Source: Metallosphaera cuprina Ar-4
GTDB taxonomy: Archaea > Thermoproteota > Thermoprotei_A > Sulfolobales > Sulfolobaceae
NCBI RefSeq assembly: GCF_000204925.1
Contig: NC_015435.1
Location: 1 to 64,000, forward strand
Direction of reading: 5' to 3'
Length of the DNA stretch: 64,000 nt
The notes under the pieces are model-generated. The model searched no databases, had not been told where the DNA came from, and saw nothing but the letters and a program-made list of their open reading frames with translations. This document shows positions 54,524-64,000 of this stretch, in pieces. A program made the position numbers and the translations under genes. Position 1 is the stretch's first letter, and the number at the start of each line of letters is the position of its first letter.

Positions 54524-55482
54524 TAAAGTTTCCGTTAAGTGTAATAGGAAGTTATCCAAGGCCTATATCTTTAGGGAAGGTTTTTTCAAGATATAGATCG
54601 GGTAAAATTGATAAAAATACCCTAGATAGTGAAATATATAAAAGAATTAAAAATTTCCTCATAACAGTTCAGAGCATAAACGTAAAATATACTACGGATG
54701 GTATGTTTAGATGGGATGACATAGTTGATCTAACCTTCTCATACCTTTCCGGACCAATTAAAGGGGAATTAGACAGGTTCTATGATAACAACTTCTATTA
54801 TAGAAAACCTGTCATTAAAAATGAAATTAAGGCAAGTCCAGAAGAGTATATAAAATCATTGCGAGACGATATAAATATAGCTAAAGAGGTAGGATTTAAG
54901 GGGATATTAAAGGCAGTAGTAGTTGGCCCCCTTACATATGCCCTTCTTAGTGACAATAAGTATTATGAAACTTCGGATCTCATCCACGTTTATTCAAACC
55001 AGGTTAATTCTGTCCTTAAGTCTATACCATCAGACATCAAAGCAATAGAAATCCATGAGCCTTCCCTTTTCACGAAGGGTGTAAAAACCTCTATACTATC
55101 AAAGCTTAAAGACGCCTACACTGAACTGGTTAGCGGGGTTCCTCAAGAGAAACATATAATCACATATTTTAAGGTAGATACATCAAAACTTGACATTTTC
55201 TTTGACTTACCGGTAGACGTTTTTGGAATAGACGTTATAGAAAATCTTAACCTTATGGCTCAAGTTTACAAGAGGATTGTTAATCGTCGTGTGTTTTTCG
55301 GTGTCCTTAACTCCAGGAATACTAAGCTGGAGAGGTTATCAACGATCAGGAGGATCGTAGAGAAGGCGAGAGAGAAAGGGGCCACGGAGGTCCTTATAGG
55401 TAACGCTTCACCCATGGATTTTATACCTGAGGTTATTGCTTTAAGAAAGCTTAAACTTCTTAAGATGTTAGGTGATCAGTAA
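54520..55482 (+). CDS. MetE-like protein lacking the zinc ligands
   Basis: 320 residues homologous to the following gene: both begin with an IGSYPRP segment and carry a TDG motif ([10 protein letters not shown] here, [10 protein letters not shown] there). The residues that bind catalytic zinc in methionine synthase are missing: TYFKVD replaces the HICYGN segment and IGNASP replaces NPDCGL. It therefore looks like the non-catalytic, N-terminal-type half of a split MetE. It starts with GTG within the pcna2 stop and ends at the first base of its partner's ATG, so the three are co-translated. Confidence 0.78.
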   Translation: MIKFPLSVIGSYPRPISLGKVFSRYRSGKIDKNTLDSEIYKRIKNFLITVQSINVKYTTDGMFRWDDIVDLTFSYLSGPIKGELDRFYDNNFYYRKPVIKNEIKASPEEYIKSLRDDINIAKEVGFKGILKAVVVGPLTYALLSDNKYYETSDLIHVYSNQVNSVLKSIPSDIKAIEIHEPSLFTKGVKTSILSKLKDAYTELVSGVPQEKHIITYFKVDTSKLDIFFDLPVDVFGIDVIENLNLMAQVYKRIVNRRVFFGVLNSRNTKLERLSTIRRIVEKAREKGATEVLIGNASPMDFIPEVIALRKLKLLKMLGDQ

Positions 55483-56477
55483 TGCAACTTGAAATGCTTC
55501 CAACAACTGTAATTGGAAGCTATCCTAGGCCTAAATGGCTTAGGGAAGCTATATCTCTATCAAGAAACGGTAGAATAAAGAAAGAGGATCTTGAAGAGGC
55601 ATTTAATGACGCTGCGGTAGTAGTGATGAGGGACCATCAGAAGGCCGGCATAGACGTCCCGACAGACGGAGAAGTAAAAAGAGATGAAATGGTTGAATTT
55701 TTTGCAGAAAGGCTGAACGGTTTCAAATTCTATGGACCTGTTAGAGTGTGGGGTACCGCCTATTATAAGAAACCTTCGGTTGTTTCAAAGATAGAGTACA
55801 GGAATCCTATGTTAGTAGATGAGGTTCAGTTTACCAAGAGCATATCTTACACACCTTTCTTCAAAGTAACAATTACTGGACCTTATACAATTGGATACTG
55901 GTCTTATAATGAGTACTATAAGGACAGACAAGAGATGGTTTTTGATCTTGCTAAGGTGATAAATACAGAGTTAAAGAATCTGGTTGAAGCAGGAAGTAAG
56001 ATTATTCAGATCGATGAACCTGCAATACATTCTAACGCTGACGAGGTAAAATGGGCAATAGATGCAGTTAATGAGTCGGTGAAGGGTATAAACGCTAAGC
56101 TAATGGTCCATATATGCTATGGAAACTATAAGATAGTCGCGCCATACCTTAACGACCTGAAAGTCGATCAAATAAATTTTGCTCTAAAAATGTATAATTA
56201 CAAACCTTTGAAATTATTTAAAGAAGTAGGATATGATAAGGAGATTGGAGCTGGAGTTATAGACGTCCATAATCGTAACGTTGAAACCCCAGAAGAGGTT
56301 TATAGAGATATTAAGAGAGTGATGGAGTACTTCCCACTAGAGAAAATATGGATAAATCCAGATTGTGGATTGAAATTACTCCCTAGGGATATAGCTTTCT
56401 CCAAAATGGTTTCGATGGTAAAGGGAACCTTGATGATGAGGGAAGAACTTAAAAAGAACGGAACAATTTCATCTTAG
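55482..56477 (+). CDS. metE: core methionine synthase, MetE C-terminal type
   Basis: Transfers a methyl group to homocysteine. The 331 residues are the catalytic barrel only: [15 protein letters not shown] (His and Cys zinc ligands), and [10 protein letters not shown] (Cys), with IGSYPRP at the N-terminus. The N-terminal half of classical folate-dependent MetE is missing, as in the folate-independent core methionine synthases of archaea; the methyl donor (a corrinoid protein or methyl-pterin) is not deducible. The preceding gene is a related protein without the zinc site. Confidence 0.86.
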   Translation: MQLEMLPTTVIGSYPRPKWLREAISLSRNGRIKKEDLEEAFNDAAVVVMRDHQKAGIDVPTDGEVKRDEMVEFFAERLNGFKFYGPVRVWGTAYYKKPSVVSKIEYRNPMLVDEVQFTKSISYTPFFKVTITGPYTIGYWSYNEYYKDRQEMVFDLAKVINTELKNLVEAGSKIIQIDEPAIHSNADEVKWAIDAVNESVKGINAKLMVHICYGNYKIVAPYLNDLKVDQINFALKMYNYKPLKLFKEVGYDKEIGAGVIDVHNRNVETPEEVYRDIKRVMEYFPLEKIWINPDCGLKLLPRDIAFSKMVSMVKGTLMMREELKKNGTISS

Positions 56478-56493
56478 CTAATGGTGATTTCCG

Positions 56494-56952
56494 TTGAACA
56501 AAAGAAGAGCTAACGGTAGTTCCCACTCAACTAGGCCAGTAAGGGCAGGATCGCCTAAATGGGTTAGATTCTCCAGGGAAGAAGTAGAAATGTTAATAGA
56601 AGAACTAGCGAAGAAAGGGTACTCTCCTTCAATGATAGGTATAGCCTTAAGGGATCAGTACGGCGTCCCTCTAGCAAAGCAGATTATTGGAAAGAAAGTT
56701 GTACAGTTCTTAGAAGAGAGGAAATTAGCGCCCCAAATTCCAGAGGACCTATTCAACCTGATAAGAAGGGCTGTAAACGTTAGGAGACATCTTAACGAAT
56801 ATCCGGCAGATAAAACGGCTAAGAAAGGGCTTGAAGAAATAGAGTCTAAGATAAGAAGGCTATCCTATTATTATAAGAGTATAAATAAGTTGCCTCATAA
56901 TTGGTTTTATGATCCTGCAAAGGCGGAACTGTTGGTCAGTGCGTCAAGCTAG
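56494..56952 (+). CDS. rps15: 30S ribosomal protein S15
   Basis: 152 residues with an archaeal N-terminal extension ([25 protein letters not shown]) and the S15 core: [38 protein letters not shown] and RRLSYYYKS. Start codon TTG. It ends 2 bases before the convergent rnhA gene. Confidence 0.95.
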   Translation: MNKRRANGSSHSTRPVRAGSPKWVRFSREEVEMLIEELAKKGYSPSMIGIALRDQYGVPLAKQIIGKKVVQFLEERKLAPQIPEDLFNLIRRAVNVRRHLNEYPADKTAKKGLEEIESKIRRLSYYYKSINKLPHNWFYDPAKAELLVSASS

Positions 56953-56953
56953 G

Positions 56954-57400
56954 TTACGTATCACAGCCTATTTTCTTTAATTTTCCCTTTAACACTAATT
57001 CGTACGCTATTCTTGTCATTTTATCCGCATCTTTGTTTTCCTCTCTTGGTATCCATCTAATTTCAACATATTCAAAGCTGCTAAGCATTTTTCTAGCCTT
57101 GTTAAACAATGGGATAATTCTCTGAGATTTAACAGCATATTCTCCCAATAACTGTTTAATAACCAACTGACTATCTCCCATGATCAGAGCTCTACTTACC
57201 CTTAAGCCTATCATTTCCCTCAGCATGCAAATTAGTCCAGTGTATTCTGCAACATTATTTGTAGAGTTTGGACTCCAAGGGATCTCCGCTAATCCCATTC
57301 CCTCTATCTTTCTTTGACCTAAGTATATAACGTAGCCGTAAGTGGATATCCCACCAGGATTTTTTGGTTCGCAGAGTCCATCAAACTTGCCTAAGGCCAT
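56954..57400 (-). CDS. rnhA: ribonuclease HI, archaeal type
   Basis: Cuts RNA in RNA-DNA hybrids. 148 residues with [20 protein letters not shown] (first Asp ligand), NVAEYTGLI (Glu), IMGDSQLVI (Asp) and [13 protein letters not shown] (Asp). This is the archaeal/RNase HI-like branch without the basic handle of the E. coli protein. Start ATG at 57400; a TTG immediately upstream is possible. It overlaps cbiX by 20 bases. Confidence 0.9.
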   Translation of the reverse strand: MALGKFDGLCEPKNPGGISTYGYVIYLGQRKIEGMGLAEIPWSPNSTNNVAEYTGLICMLREMIGLRVSRALIMGDSQLVIKQLLGEYAVKSQRIIPLFNKARKMLSSFEYVEIRWIPREENKDADKMTRIAYELVLKGKLKKIGCDT

Positions 57401-57773
57401 CAATTGCTTGTTCTACCCGTTCTTTAAGTATCTCAGCTACCCTTTTATCAATGCCTATAGGCCTTGCTATTATGACGTCTACGATCTTATTATCAATATT
57501 AACCTTTCCATTTTCGTTTACTCCGATCAGCCTTGGTATATCTCTATAGAAGTGAGCCCCAGCTGCAAAGAGTAGCGGAACAGCGACGATCTTAGTTGCT
57601 CCCAATCTGATAAGCGATTCTGTAGCCTGTCTAAGAGTTGGTTCATTGAATTCAATGAATCCAAATTGGACCAAATCGAAATAATTTTTAAGTAGATCCC
57701 TATAATTAACTGCAACGTCTCTCCATTCGTTAACTCTACTCCCATGAAGGACTAAGAGGATTCCTAGTTTCAT
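57381..57773 (-). CDS. cbiX: sirohydrochlorin chelatase, small CbiX type
   Basis: 130 residues, the half-size archaeal form that acts as a homodimer and inserts cobalt (or iron/nickel) into sirohydrochlorin. [11 protein letters not shown] carries the first metal-binding His and [16 protein letters not shown] the second. It feeds cobalamin (cbiA at 39985) or siroheme/haem (ahbAB at 9707). It is divergent from rps6e, with 68 bases between. Confidence 0.9.
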   Translation of the reverse strand: MKLGILLVLHGSRVNEWRDVAVNYRDLLKNYFDLVQFGFIEFNEPTLRQATESLIRLGATKIVAVPLLFAAGAHFYRDIPRLIGVNENGKVNIDNKIVDVIIARPIGIDKRVAEILKERVEQAIDGLRQV

Positions 57774-57841
57774 ATTAGTCCCAATTAACCCTGAGTTTAT
57801 ATACTCGAGTCAATATACCTCTTTGAAAAGGGGAAAGAACA

Positions 57842-58480
57842 GTGGCCGACTTCAAGCTTGTCATATCTGATCCTTTGTCAAAGAAAGTAACTCCAGTTAA
57901 AGTTAAGGTTAGATTAATAGATACAGTTGAGGCAGAGGAAGGTGAAAAGGAAGCAAGGACTTTACCTCTCTGTATGGTTAACCCAAAGACCAAGGAGAAA
58001 TTAGGTGCAGATCAATTTGTAACTGTTGAGATACAAAAACAGGAAGGGGACAAGAAAGTTAAGGTAAAAGTACATTTCTTAGCTAAGGAATCAACGGAAG
58101 TTCCAGAGAACGAAATTCACGCAAGTAAGAGTTTAGCAGAGAAGTTCGGAATGGAGGAGTTCGACGCTATAGCTTACAGAACCAAAGCGTTTCAACTCAA
58201 CGTGGATCAAAATAAGCTAAACTTAGTAGGCAGCAAAATAGGGGATAAGTTCAACATTGGAATAAAAGGAATCAATTTAACTCTAGCCATAACAGGTGGT
58301 TCTGATAATACTGGATTTCCAATGAGGCCCGACGTTCAAGGGGCGGCCAAGAGAAGGGTGCTCCTAACAGCTCCTCCAGGCTTTGTTCCTGAAGAAGACG
58401 GCGAAAAGAGACGTAAAGTTGTACGAGGTAATGTAGTTAGTATTGAAACTGTGCAACTTAACTGCATCATTGTAAGGTGA
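57842..58480 (+). CDS. rps6e: 30S ribosomal protein S6e
   Basis: 212 residues with [10 protein letters not shown] at the N-terminus and the conserved [32 protein letters not shown] and [12 protein letters not shown] segments of S6e. The middle part (about 40-110) is acidic and less conserved. GTG start. eIF2-gamma follows after 4 bases, the standard archaeal pairing. Confidence 0.93.
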   Translation: MADFKLVISDPLSKKVTPVKVKVRLIDTVEAEEGEKEARTLPLCMVNPKTKEKLGADQFVTVEIQKQEGDKKVKVKVHFLAKESTEVPENEIHASKSLAEKFGMEEFDAIAYRTKAFQLNVDQNKLNLVGSKIGDKFNIGIKGINLTLAITGGSDNTGFPMRPDVQGAAKRRVLLTAPPGFVPEEDGEKRRKVVRGNVVSIETVQLNCIIVR

Positions 58481-58484
58481 TTTT

Positions 58485-59732
58485 TTGCCCTGGCCTGTCG
58501 TACAGCCCGAAGTAAACATTGGTGTTGTAGGTCATGTAGATCATGGTAAGACTACTCTCGTTCAGGCGTTAACAGGAGTTTGGACTTCTAAGCACTCGGA
58601 GGAGCTTAAGAGAGGCATGACGATTAGGTTGGGTTATGCAGAAGCGTCTTTTGGACTATGTAAGACGTGTAAGGCTCCTGATGGCTATGTAAACGAACCT
58701 TCCTGTAATGCATGCGGTAGCGACGAAGAACCTGAATTTCTAAGGAGAGTCTCCTTTCTTGATGCCCCTGGTCATGAAGTGTTAATGGCTACAATGCTCT
58801 CAGGAACTGCAGTCCTAGATGGTGCGATATTGGTAGTAGCAGCTAATGAGCCCTTTCCACAACCCCAAACGAGGGAACACTTTGTTGCATTAGGGATAGC
58901 TGGAATAAATAGGATAGTGATTGTCCAAAATAAAGTGGATGTGGTCTCCAGAGAGGCAGCGGTGTCTCAGTACAATCAAATAAGGGAATTTATTAAAGGG
59001 TCATGGGCAGAAGGAGCTGAAATCGTTCCTGTAAGCGCTCTTCATAAAATTAACATAGATGCCTTGATAGAGGCTCTAGAGAGGAAAATACCAACGCCAA
59101 AGAGGGATTCAACGCTAGATCCGTTTATGCTTGTAATTAGGAGCTTTGACGTCAATAGACCTGGTACTCCGTATAACGAATTGAAAGGAGGAGTTATTGG
59201 AGGAAGTATAGTCCAAGGAGTCTTTGAAGTTAATCAAGAGATAAAGATCTTACCGGGTCTGAGAATTGAGGAAAAGGGAAAGGTTAGCTATAAACCAATC
59301 TACACAGAGATATCGTCTCTACGATTTGGAGACCAAGAATACAAATATGCGAAACCTGGTGGATTAGTAGCTATGGGGACTTATCTAGACCCTTCTATAA
59401 CCAAGGCAGATAGTTTAATAGGGAGCGTTGTTACATCAGCTAAAGTCGATATCCCAGTTCTCTGGAAAATAACTTCTACATATAATCTCCTAGAGAGAGT
59501 AGTAGGTAGTAAGGAGATGAGTAAGGTAGATCCAATTAAACCTAAAGAGACTTTGCTGATAACTTTAGGCTCTGCTACAAGCCTAGGAGTTGTGACTAGG
59601 GCCAAGCACGATGAACTAGAGATAGAGCTAAAAAGGCCCTTAGCTATATGGGATAAAAAGGCTAGATTAGTTATAAGCAGACAAATAGGTGGTAGATGGA
59701 GATTGGTAGGATGGGGTCAAGTGATCGCATAG
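58485..59732 (+). CDS. eif2g: translation initiation factor aIF2 gamma subunit
   Basis: GTPase that binds initiator Met-tRNA as part of the aIF2 heterotrimer. 415 residues: [19 protein letters not shown], the aIF2-gamma zinc insertion [46 protein letters not shown], then two beta-barrel domains. Start codon TTG. Its end overlaps the PIN-domain gene. Confidence 0.96.
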   Translation: MPWPVVQPEVNIGVVGHVDHGKTTLVQALTGVWTSKHSEELKRGMTIRLGYAEASFGLCKTCKAPDGYVNEPSCNACGSDEEPEFLRRVSFLDAPGHEVLMATMLSGTAVLDGAILVVAANEPFPQPQTREHFVALGIAGINRIVIVQNKVDVVSREAAVSQYNQIREFIKGSWAEGAEIVPVSALHKINIDALIEALERKIPTPKRDSTLDPFMLVIRSFDVNRPGTPYNELKGGVIGGSIVQGVFEVNQEIKILPGLRIEEKGKVSYKPIYTEISSLRFGDQEYKYAKPGGLVAMGTYLDPSITKADSLIGSVVTSAKVDIPVLWKITSTYNLLERVVGSKEMSKVDPIKPKETLLITLGSATSLGVVTRAKHDELEIELKRPLAIWDKKARLVISRQIGGRWRLVGWGQVIA

Positions 59733-60133
59733 GTGTATTGGTGGACACTAATATTTTAATGTCTGTATATGATAAGGTTGATCCTTTTGATTTGATATTG
59801 GAGAAATTTAGTTATAAACCGAGATTTTACATTCATAAGCTTGTTTTGAAGGAGTTAGATATTTTATTTCATAAATATAATAAAAGTACAAAAATTACAT
59901 CAAAGCTATCTTTAGCGAGGAAATATCTGGAAGTTTATAAGACCTGGTGGGAAGAGGTGGATATGCATTCCGATTTACCTACAGACGACGCTCTATTAGA
60001 AACAGCAAAAGATCTTGGCTTGATTATTTTTACTAATGACGAGTGTTTAAGAAAGAGAGCTAAAATGAACAATGTAGAAATAATTTCGTTAGGACGAGGG
60101 GGTAAAGTTATAAAATCTTTTCATACTATTTAG
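59711..60133 (+). CDS. PIN-domain RNase, Fcf1/Utp24-like
   Basis: 140 residues: VLVDTNILM carries the first catalytic Asp, LKELDIL the acidic helix, DDALLETA and FTNDECLR the others. Length and core are those of archaeal PIN proteins related to the eukaryotic 18S rRNA-processing nucleases. It is embedded between aIF2-gamma and rpo7, not next to an antitoxin, which favours an RNA-processing role over toxin function. I chose the ATG at 59711; 59696 is also possible and the true start is uncertain. Confidence 0.75.
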   Translation: MGSSDRIGVLVDTNILMSVYDKVDPFDLILEKFSYKPRFYIHKLVLKELDILFHKYNKSTKITSKLSLARKYLEVYKTWWEEVDMHSDLPTDDALLETAKDLGLIIFTNDECLRKRAKMNNVEIISLGRGGKVIKSFHTI

Positions 60134-60145
60134 GCTCGACTCTTT

Positions 60146-60676
60146 ATGTTCAAAGTTATAAAAGCTAAGGGCGTAGTTAGAATCCCTCCTGAACTGTTTG
60201 GGGAACCTTTAAGCAAGACGGCTTTAGATATCCTTAACAATGAATATAAAGAGAGATTATTTAAGGATTTAGGTTTAGTTCTAACAGTCATAAAGGCTAA
60301 CGTAAGTGAGGAGGGAATGATAGTCTTTGGGGACGGGGCTACGTATCATGAAGTTGAATTTGAACTACTAACTTTCTTGCCAATTATTCAGGAGGTAGTA
60401 GAGGGAGATATAACCCAGGTGGACAACTACGGTATCTATGTTAACATGGGTCCAATGGACGGATTAGTACACGTATCGCAAATTGGAGACGATAACTACA
60501 AATTTGATTCTGTGAGGGGCATTTTAGTAGGAGAAAAGAGCAAGAAGTCTTTCCAAAAAGGTGACCTAGTAAGAGCTAGGGTGATGACAGTATCATCTAC
60601 GGCTAGCAATAGACCACCTAGGATAGGACTAACCATGAAACAGACAGGCTTAGGTAAAATTGAAAGGAGGGAATAA
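60146..60676 (+). CDS. rpoE1: RNA polymerase subunit E-prime (Rpo7)
   Basis: 176 residues: N-terminal RNP-like domain ([27 protein letters not shown]) and a C-terminal S1 domain ([31 protein letters not shown]). It forms the RNA-binding stalk with Rpo4 (not in the window). spt4 follows after 17 bases. Confidence 0.95.
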   Translation: MFKVIKAKGVVRIPPELFGEPLSKTALDILNNEYKERLFKDLGLVLTVIKANVSEEGMIVFGDGATYHEVEFELLTFLPIIQEVVEGDITQVDNYGIYVNMGPMDGLVHVSQIGDDNYKFDSVRGILVGEKSKKSFQKGDLVRARVMTVSSTASNRPPRIGLTMKQTGLGKIERRE

Positions 60677-60693
60677 TAACGTCGGTTAAGAAC

Positions 60694-60876
60694 TTGAAGG
60701 CGTGCAGATCATGCAAAGCACTAGTTGATAAGGATGTCCAGCGATGTCCTATATGCGATGGAACGTTATTCAGTGATGAATGGGAAGGTATGGTAATATT
60801 ACTTAGTGACAAATCAGAGTTGGCCGCATTAATGGGTGAATCTAGGCCTTGGAGATACGCTATAAACGTCAAATAG
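60694..60876 (+). CDS. spt4: transcription elongation factor Spt4 (RpoE2)
   Basis: 60 residues with a zinc ribbon CRSCKALVDKDVQRCPICDG and the Spt4 signature DEWEGMVILLSDKSELA. It partners Spt5. TTG start. It overlaps the kinase gene by 28 bases, in the conserved rpo7-spt4 pairing. Confidence 0.93.
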   Translation: MKACRSCKALVDKDVQRCPICDGTLFSDEWEGMVILLSDKSELAALMGESRPWRYAINVK

Positions 60877-61367
60877 ACTTATGTTTTAAGCCAACAACTA
60901 AAGTTAGAACGGAGTTAAGCAGACCTTACGGAATACTTTTTTCTGATAACGAAAAACTTATTCGCTATACAAGCAAATTTGAGAGAGTAATAACGGTAGG
61001 AGATGTGGTAACGAACTTGGTAAGTCTACACATGACTCCTTTCCTTTCTATTATAGATGGTAAGACTAAGCGAAATAAAACTTTAGATCACAGGGAAACC
61101 GAGTTCCGAGTTATCAACGAACCTGGAATACTAAGGTTGAGCGTTATGTCAAAAATAAAAAGCATCATGGAGAACAGCAAACCTACGTCTTTGTTTGTAG
61201 ATGGTGAGGACGACATGATGGTAATCCCCGTAATAATGTACGGAAAGGATGGGGATCTCATAATTTACGGCCAACCCAACGCAGGGGCCGTCTGCCTTGA
61301 AAACTGGAGCGGATCTAGGTGGAGGGTTAGAGATATTCTTTCTAAGTTTACAGTAGAGCCGTGTTGA
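60849..61367 (+). CDS. GTP-dependent dephospho-CoA kinase (DUF359)
   Basis: Last step of archaeal coenzyme A synthesis, using GTP. 172 residues of the DUF359 family: RPYGILFSD, VITVGDVVTNLV, IIDGKTKRN, VDGEDDMMVIPVIMYGKDGDLIIYGQPNAG. The family was identified in Thermococcus as a dephospho-CoA kinase unrelated to CoaE. TTG start, translated across the end of spt4. It closes the operon. Confidence 0.88.
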   Translation: MEIRYKRQIDLCFKPTTKVRTELSRPYGILFSDNEKLIRYTSKFERVITVGDVVTNLVSLHMTPFLSIIDGKTKRNKTLDHRETEFRVINEPGILRLSVMSKIKSIMENSKPTSLFVDGEDDMMVIPVIMYGKDGDLIIYGQPNAGAVCLENWSGSRWRVRDILSKFTVEPC

Positions 61368-61418
61368 TCAGACCTGCGCGAGCTCTTCATCTATCAGACC
61401 TTTCGAGCCTCATCAATT

Positions 61419-62660
61419 TTACGCCCCATATTTAGAAGCTCTATTTGAGTAGTTGAGAAGCAGATCTATTATATTTAATCCAACGATCTTAAGGCTCCCT
61501 TTCCTAACTGAGATTTCATCGAAGCTATTAACGCTGTCTGGAGCTATGTTAACTGGAGCATATAATAATACAGGTACAGGATCTCCTGAATGCTCTTTTA
61601 GTTCCACGGGCGTAGAATGGTCTCCGGTAAAAAGGAGAATTATATCAGATCCGAAAGTATCTAGTACCTTTCCGATAGCCTTGTCAATCATTTCTATTGC
61701 CTTGACTTTCTCCAAAGCCTTACCGTCGTGGGATGCCGCATCTGTGGCCTTGATATGAAGAAATACTAAGTCATGATCCTTTAGAAGGTTAGCCGCCGCA
61801 TCCGCTTTAGCAATATAATCTGTATCTATACCACCAGTTGCTCCTGGAGGTGTAATTACTTCCATACCTATTGACTTACATACTCCTTTTATTAGAGCAG
61901 TAGCAGAGACCGCAGCGGAACTTAGCTGAGTGTAGTCCTTAAGTTTTGGAAGTTCTGTATGGACTGATGCTCCTCTCAGTAGGATAATATTTGCAGGAGG
62001 TAAACCCTCCGATTCTCTCTTCTCATTAAATTTCGATTTAGAAAGTACCTCGAACATTCTCTTGGTGAGGTCATTCACTATTTGGGCAGTCCTTTTAGAG
62101 TTTAGAGATCCATCTAGAGGCTCGCTATGCAGTACTCTTTTCCCTATCTCATGAGGATCTGTATCAGAGACTTTATCGCTTAAATTATCTCCAGACAAGA
62201 CTAATGAAACTCTGTGTTCTGTTCCATGATAAAATCTCACCTTTACTCCCTGAACCTCATCTATCTTACTGTTAAGCTCTTTGACCAAATCATCAGCTTC
62301 CTCAATCTTTCTCCCAGCTCTTCTATCTACGACTCGTAAATCATTGTCTACAGTTGCAAAATTTCCTCTAAACGCTACATCACCTTCGTTAAGAGTAGCC
62401 CCAGCTCCTAGTGCTTCAAAACTGCCACGTCCTTTATAGTACTTCCTAGGATCTAAACCAAATATGGCAAGATGCGATGTATCGCTTCCCGGGACCACGC
62501 CAGGTCCTATCGGGTCCATTAAGCCTACTAACGATGATCTGAGTAAAGAGTCTATGTTAGCTTTATTAGCTTTTTGAAGAGGCGTCTGTCCACCTAAGGC
62601 TTCAACCTTTCTATCTCCAAGGCCATCGGCTATAACTAAAAGGATCTTAAGTTTTTTCAT
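61419..62660 (-). CDS. apgM: 2,3-bisphosphoglycerate-independent phosphoglycerate mutase, archaeal
   Basis: Interconverts 3- and 2-phosphoglycerate; alkaline-phosphatase superfamily. The 413 residues contain [24 protein letters not shown], the catalytic serine region [15 protein letters not shown], and [20 protein letters not shown] with metal ligands. It overlaps the ATPase gene upstream by 4 bases. Convergent with the kinase operon. Confidence 0.93.
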   Translation of the reverse strand: MKKLKILLVIADGLGDRKVEALGGQTPLQKANKANIDSLLRSSLVGLMDPIGPGVVPGSDTSHLAIFGLDPRKYYKGRGSFEALGAGATLNEGDVAFRGNFATVDNDLRVVDRRAGRKIEEADDLVKELNSKIDEVQGVKVRFYHGTEHRVSLVLSGDNLSDKVSDTDPHEIGKRVLHSEPLDGSLNSKRTAQIVNDLTKRMFEVLSKSKFNEKRESEGLPPANIILLRGASVHTELPKLKDYTQLSSAAVSATALIKGVCKSIGMEVITPPGATGGIDTDYIAKADAAANLLKDHDLVFLHIKATDAASHDGKALEKVKAIEMIDKAIGKVLDTFGSDIILLFTGDHSTPVELKEHSGDPVPVLLYAPVNIAPDSVNSFDEISVRKGSLKIVGLNIIDLLLNYSNRASKYGA

Positions 62661-64000
62661 CCCAGTGCACTTCTCTTAAGCTCTTTCGCCATCTTCTCAT
62701 ATCTATCTATCTGGGCTTTTGTTAGGCTCGGCGTTACTATCTTCATTGCTTCATCAAAATTTTGTGCACTAACCTTGGGAGTGTTAGATTCAATACATTC
62801 TTTCATTGTCTTATTATAACATTCTGTTGCTCCATCTCCTTTCACAGCTTTACATTCCCTTTCTGTAACACCGCTACAATTGGAGTATATCTGCCTTAAC
62901 GAAATCATTGTGGCCTCTCTTACTAAAGCTTCTAGATCAGCACCAGTATATCCTTCAGTTTTATCTGCTAACGCATTGAGATCGACATCAGGCGCCAAAG
63001 GTACGGACTTAGTGTGAACTTTCAGTATTTCAAGTCTGGCCTGTTTATCAGGAGGTGGTACATAGATTAATCTGTCGAATCTGCCAGGCCTTAGGAGTCC
63101 TGGGTCAATTATGTCAGGTCTATTTGTAGCTGCTATCACAACTACCTTACTTAAAGGTACTATTCCATCCATCTCTGAAAGGAGTTGATTAACCATCCTT
63201 TCTGTGACTCCGCTATCGTATCCCATTCCTCTCATTGGTGCTATAGAGTCTATCTCATCGAAAAATATTACAGTAGGAGCAGTCTGTCTAGCTCTCTTGA
63301 AAATCTCTCTTATAGCCTTCTCGCTCTCTCCAACCCACTTAGAGAGAACTTCAGGTCCTCTGACTGCAATGAAGTTCGCCCCGCTCTCTGTAGCAACAGC
63401 CTTAGCTAACATGGTCTTTCCGGTACCTGGAGGCCCAAACAACAGTACACCTTTTGGCGGTCTGATACCAGTCTTATTGAAAACATCGGGAAATCTCATA
63501 GGCCATTCAACTGCCTCTCTCAATTGCTGTTTTACATTATCTAGTCCACCAATTTCTGACCATCTAACCTTAGGAACCTCTACATATACTTCCCTGAGCA
63601 ATGTAGGTTGTACGAACTTCATAGCGTTCATAAAATCTTCCATAGTTACTTTGAGTTCTTTGAGTACCTCAGGGGATAGTCTATCCTGTTCTAGAAGCTT
63701 CTTTCTATCTCCAGAATTTATGAAACGCCTGAGAGCGTACATCGCCGCCTCTTTAGCTAATGCAGCTATATCTGCACCAGTGTAGCCGTATGTCATCTCA
63801 GCGATCAGGTTTAGGTTAACATCATCAGATAATGGCATATTCCTAGTGTGAACCTGTAATATCTCTTTACGTGCCTTTGTATCAGGTGGCCTAATCTCTA
63901 TTTCCCTATCAAATCGACCAGGTCTCCTCAACGCTTGGTCTACTGCATTAGGTCTGTTAGTAGCCCCGATAACTACTATTCTTCCACGACCTTTAATTCC
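62657..64000 (-). CDS. CDC48/p97-type AAA ATPase, truncated by the window edge
   Basis: The coding frame stays open past the right edge, so the N-terminal domain and most of D1 are missing. The visible part holds the end of D1 ([25 protein letters not shown]) and the complete D2: Walker A GPPGTGKT, Walker [11 protein letters not shown], and the arginine-finger region [15 protein letters not shown]. The C-terminal helical part has an insert with four cysteines ([12 protein letters not shown]...[10 protein letters not shown]) near 357-386 of the visible 424 residues. The protein unfolds substrates for the proteasome or remodels complexes. Confidence 0.93.
   Translation of the reverse strand, partial: GIKGRGRIVVIGATNRPNAVDQALRRPGRFDREIEIRPPDTKARKEILQVHTRNMPLSDDVNLNLIAEMTYGYTGADIAALAKEAAMYALRRFINSGDRKKLLEQDRLSPEVLKELKVTMEDFMNAMKFVQPTLLREVYVEVPKVRWSEIGGLDNVKQQLREAVEWPMRFPDVFNKTGIRPPKGVLLFGPPGTGKTMLAKAVATESGANFIAVRGPEVLSKWVGESEKAIREIFKRARQTAPTVIFFDEIDSIAPMRGMGYDSGVTERMVNQLLSEMDGIVPLSKVVVIAATNRPDIIDPGLLRPGRFDRLIYVPPPDKQARLEILKVHTKSVPLAPDVDLNALADKTEGYTGADLEALVREATMISLRQIYSNCSGVTERECKAVKGDGATECYNKTMKECIESNTPKVSAQNFDEAMKIVTPSLTKAQIDRYEKMAKELKRSALG

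Noticed and set aside
59711-60133. VapC-type toxin
   Set aside because: The PIN protein has no neighbouring antitoxin gene and lies in the conserved aIF2-gamma/rpo7/spt4 operon, so an RNA-processing role is more likely.
63204-63785. 193-codon plus-strand ORF opposite the CDC48 ATPase
   Set aside because: Antisense to the strongly conserved D2 domain; Ser/Leu-rich shadow translation.

Overview
The window is a dense, purely chromosomal stretch of a thermoacidophilic crenarchaeon of the order Sulfolobales. The indications are: RNA polymerase subunit Rpo13, two distinct PCNA paralogues, an Orc1/Cdc6 initiator of the Cdc6-1 type, intron-bearing tRNA genes, a cbf5 gene split by a small bulge-helix-bulge intron, a radical-SAM tetraether lipid synthase, GGTGAT-type ribosome binding sites, and many leaderless genes with a TATA box about 26 bases before the start codon. 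The genus cannot be fixed from the sequence alone. I see no insertion sequence, prophage, CRISPR array or other clearly mobile DNA, and no gene-free stretch longer than 300 bases; the longest is 53560-53785.

Layout. 1-5880: cdc6-1 (oriC1 is expected just outside the left edge), a DUF99 protein, a double-hotdog thioesterase, nadM (apparent CTG start), a DUF62 SAM hydrolase, a CYTH triphosphatase, and an m5C RNA methyltransferase with a small partner. 5945-10675: radA, a HIT hydrolase, threonine dehydratase, a damaged or remodelled pheA carrying a perfect 104-bp tandem duplication, and a fused AhbA-AhbB siroheme decarboxylase. 10709-16757: an FAD oxidoreductase and the purine genes purA, two purP copies and purB. 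16784-24438: tRNA-Thr, thiL, tetraether synthase tes, then a leftward group of arfC, a Cys-rich mini-protein, a degenerate metallo-beta-lactamase-fold protein and a GfcR-like regulator, followed by gatB, cdd, upp and rps28e. 24502-28274: rpl24e, ndk, infB and malic enzyme. 28334-39846: the RNA polymerase/ribosome operon rpoH-rpoB-rpoA1-rpoA2-rpl30e-nusA-rps12, an inverted DUF151 nuclease gene, then rps7-tuf-rps10.

39873-64000: tRNA-Ser(GGA) and cbiA, two membrane proteins, a compact riboflavin operon (ribB, ribC, ribH, arfA, amidohydrolase), a leftward set pcna1-rpo13-HerA-like membrane ATPase, an Lhr-like helicase, rpl14e-cbf5-methyltransferase, tRNA-Ser(TGA), tRNA-Asp(GTC), pcna2, a split MetE-like pair, rps15, rnhA-cbiX, the rps6e-eif2g-PIN-rpo7-spt4-dephospho-CoA kinase operon, apgM and a truncated CDC48 ATPase.

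Functionally the window joins information processing (replication, repair, transcription, translation) with cofactor synthesis. Most of the archaeal riboflavin pathway is here: arfA, arfC, ribH, ribB and ribC. The amidohydrolase at the end of the rib operon is a good candidate for the ArfB (deformylase) step, and is the most useful functional hypothesis in the window. The sequence oddities most worth checking are pheA (duplication plus lost start), the nadM CTG start, the cbf5 intron with a complete bulge-helix-bulge, the zero-base divergent CYTH/methyltransferase pair, and protein genes starting 13-17 bases after intron-bearing tRNAs.
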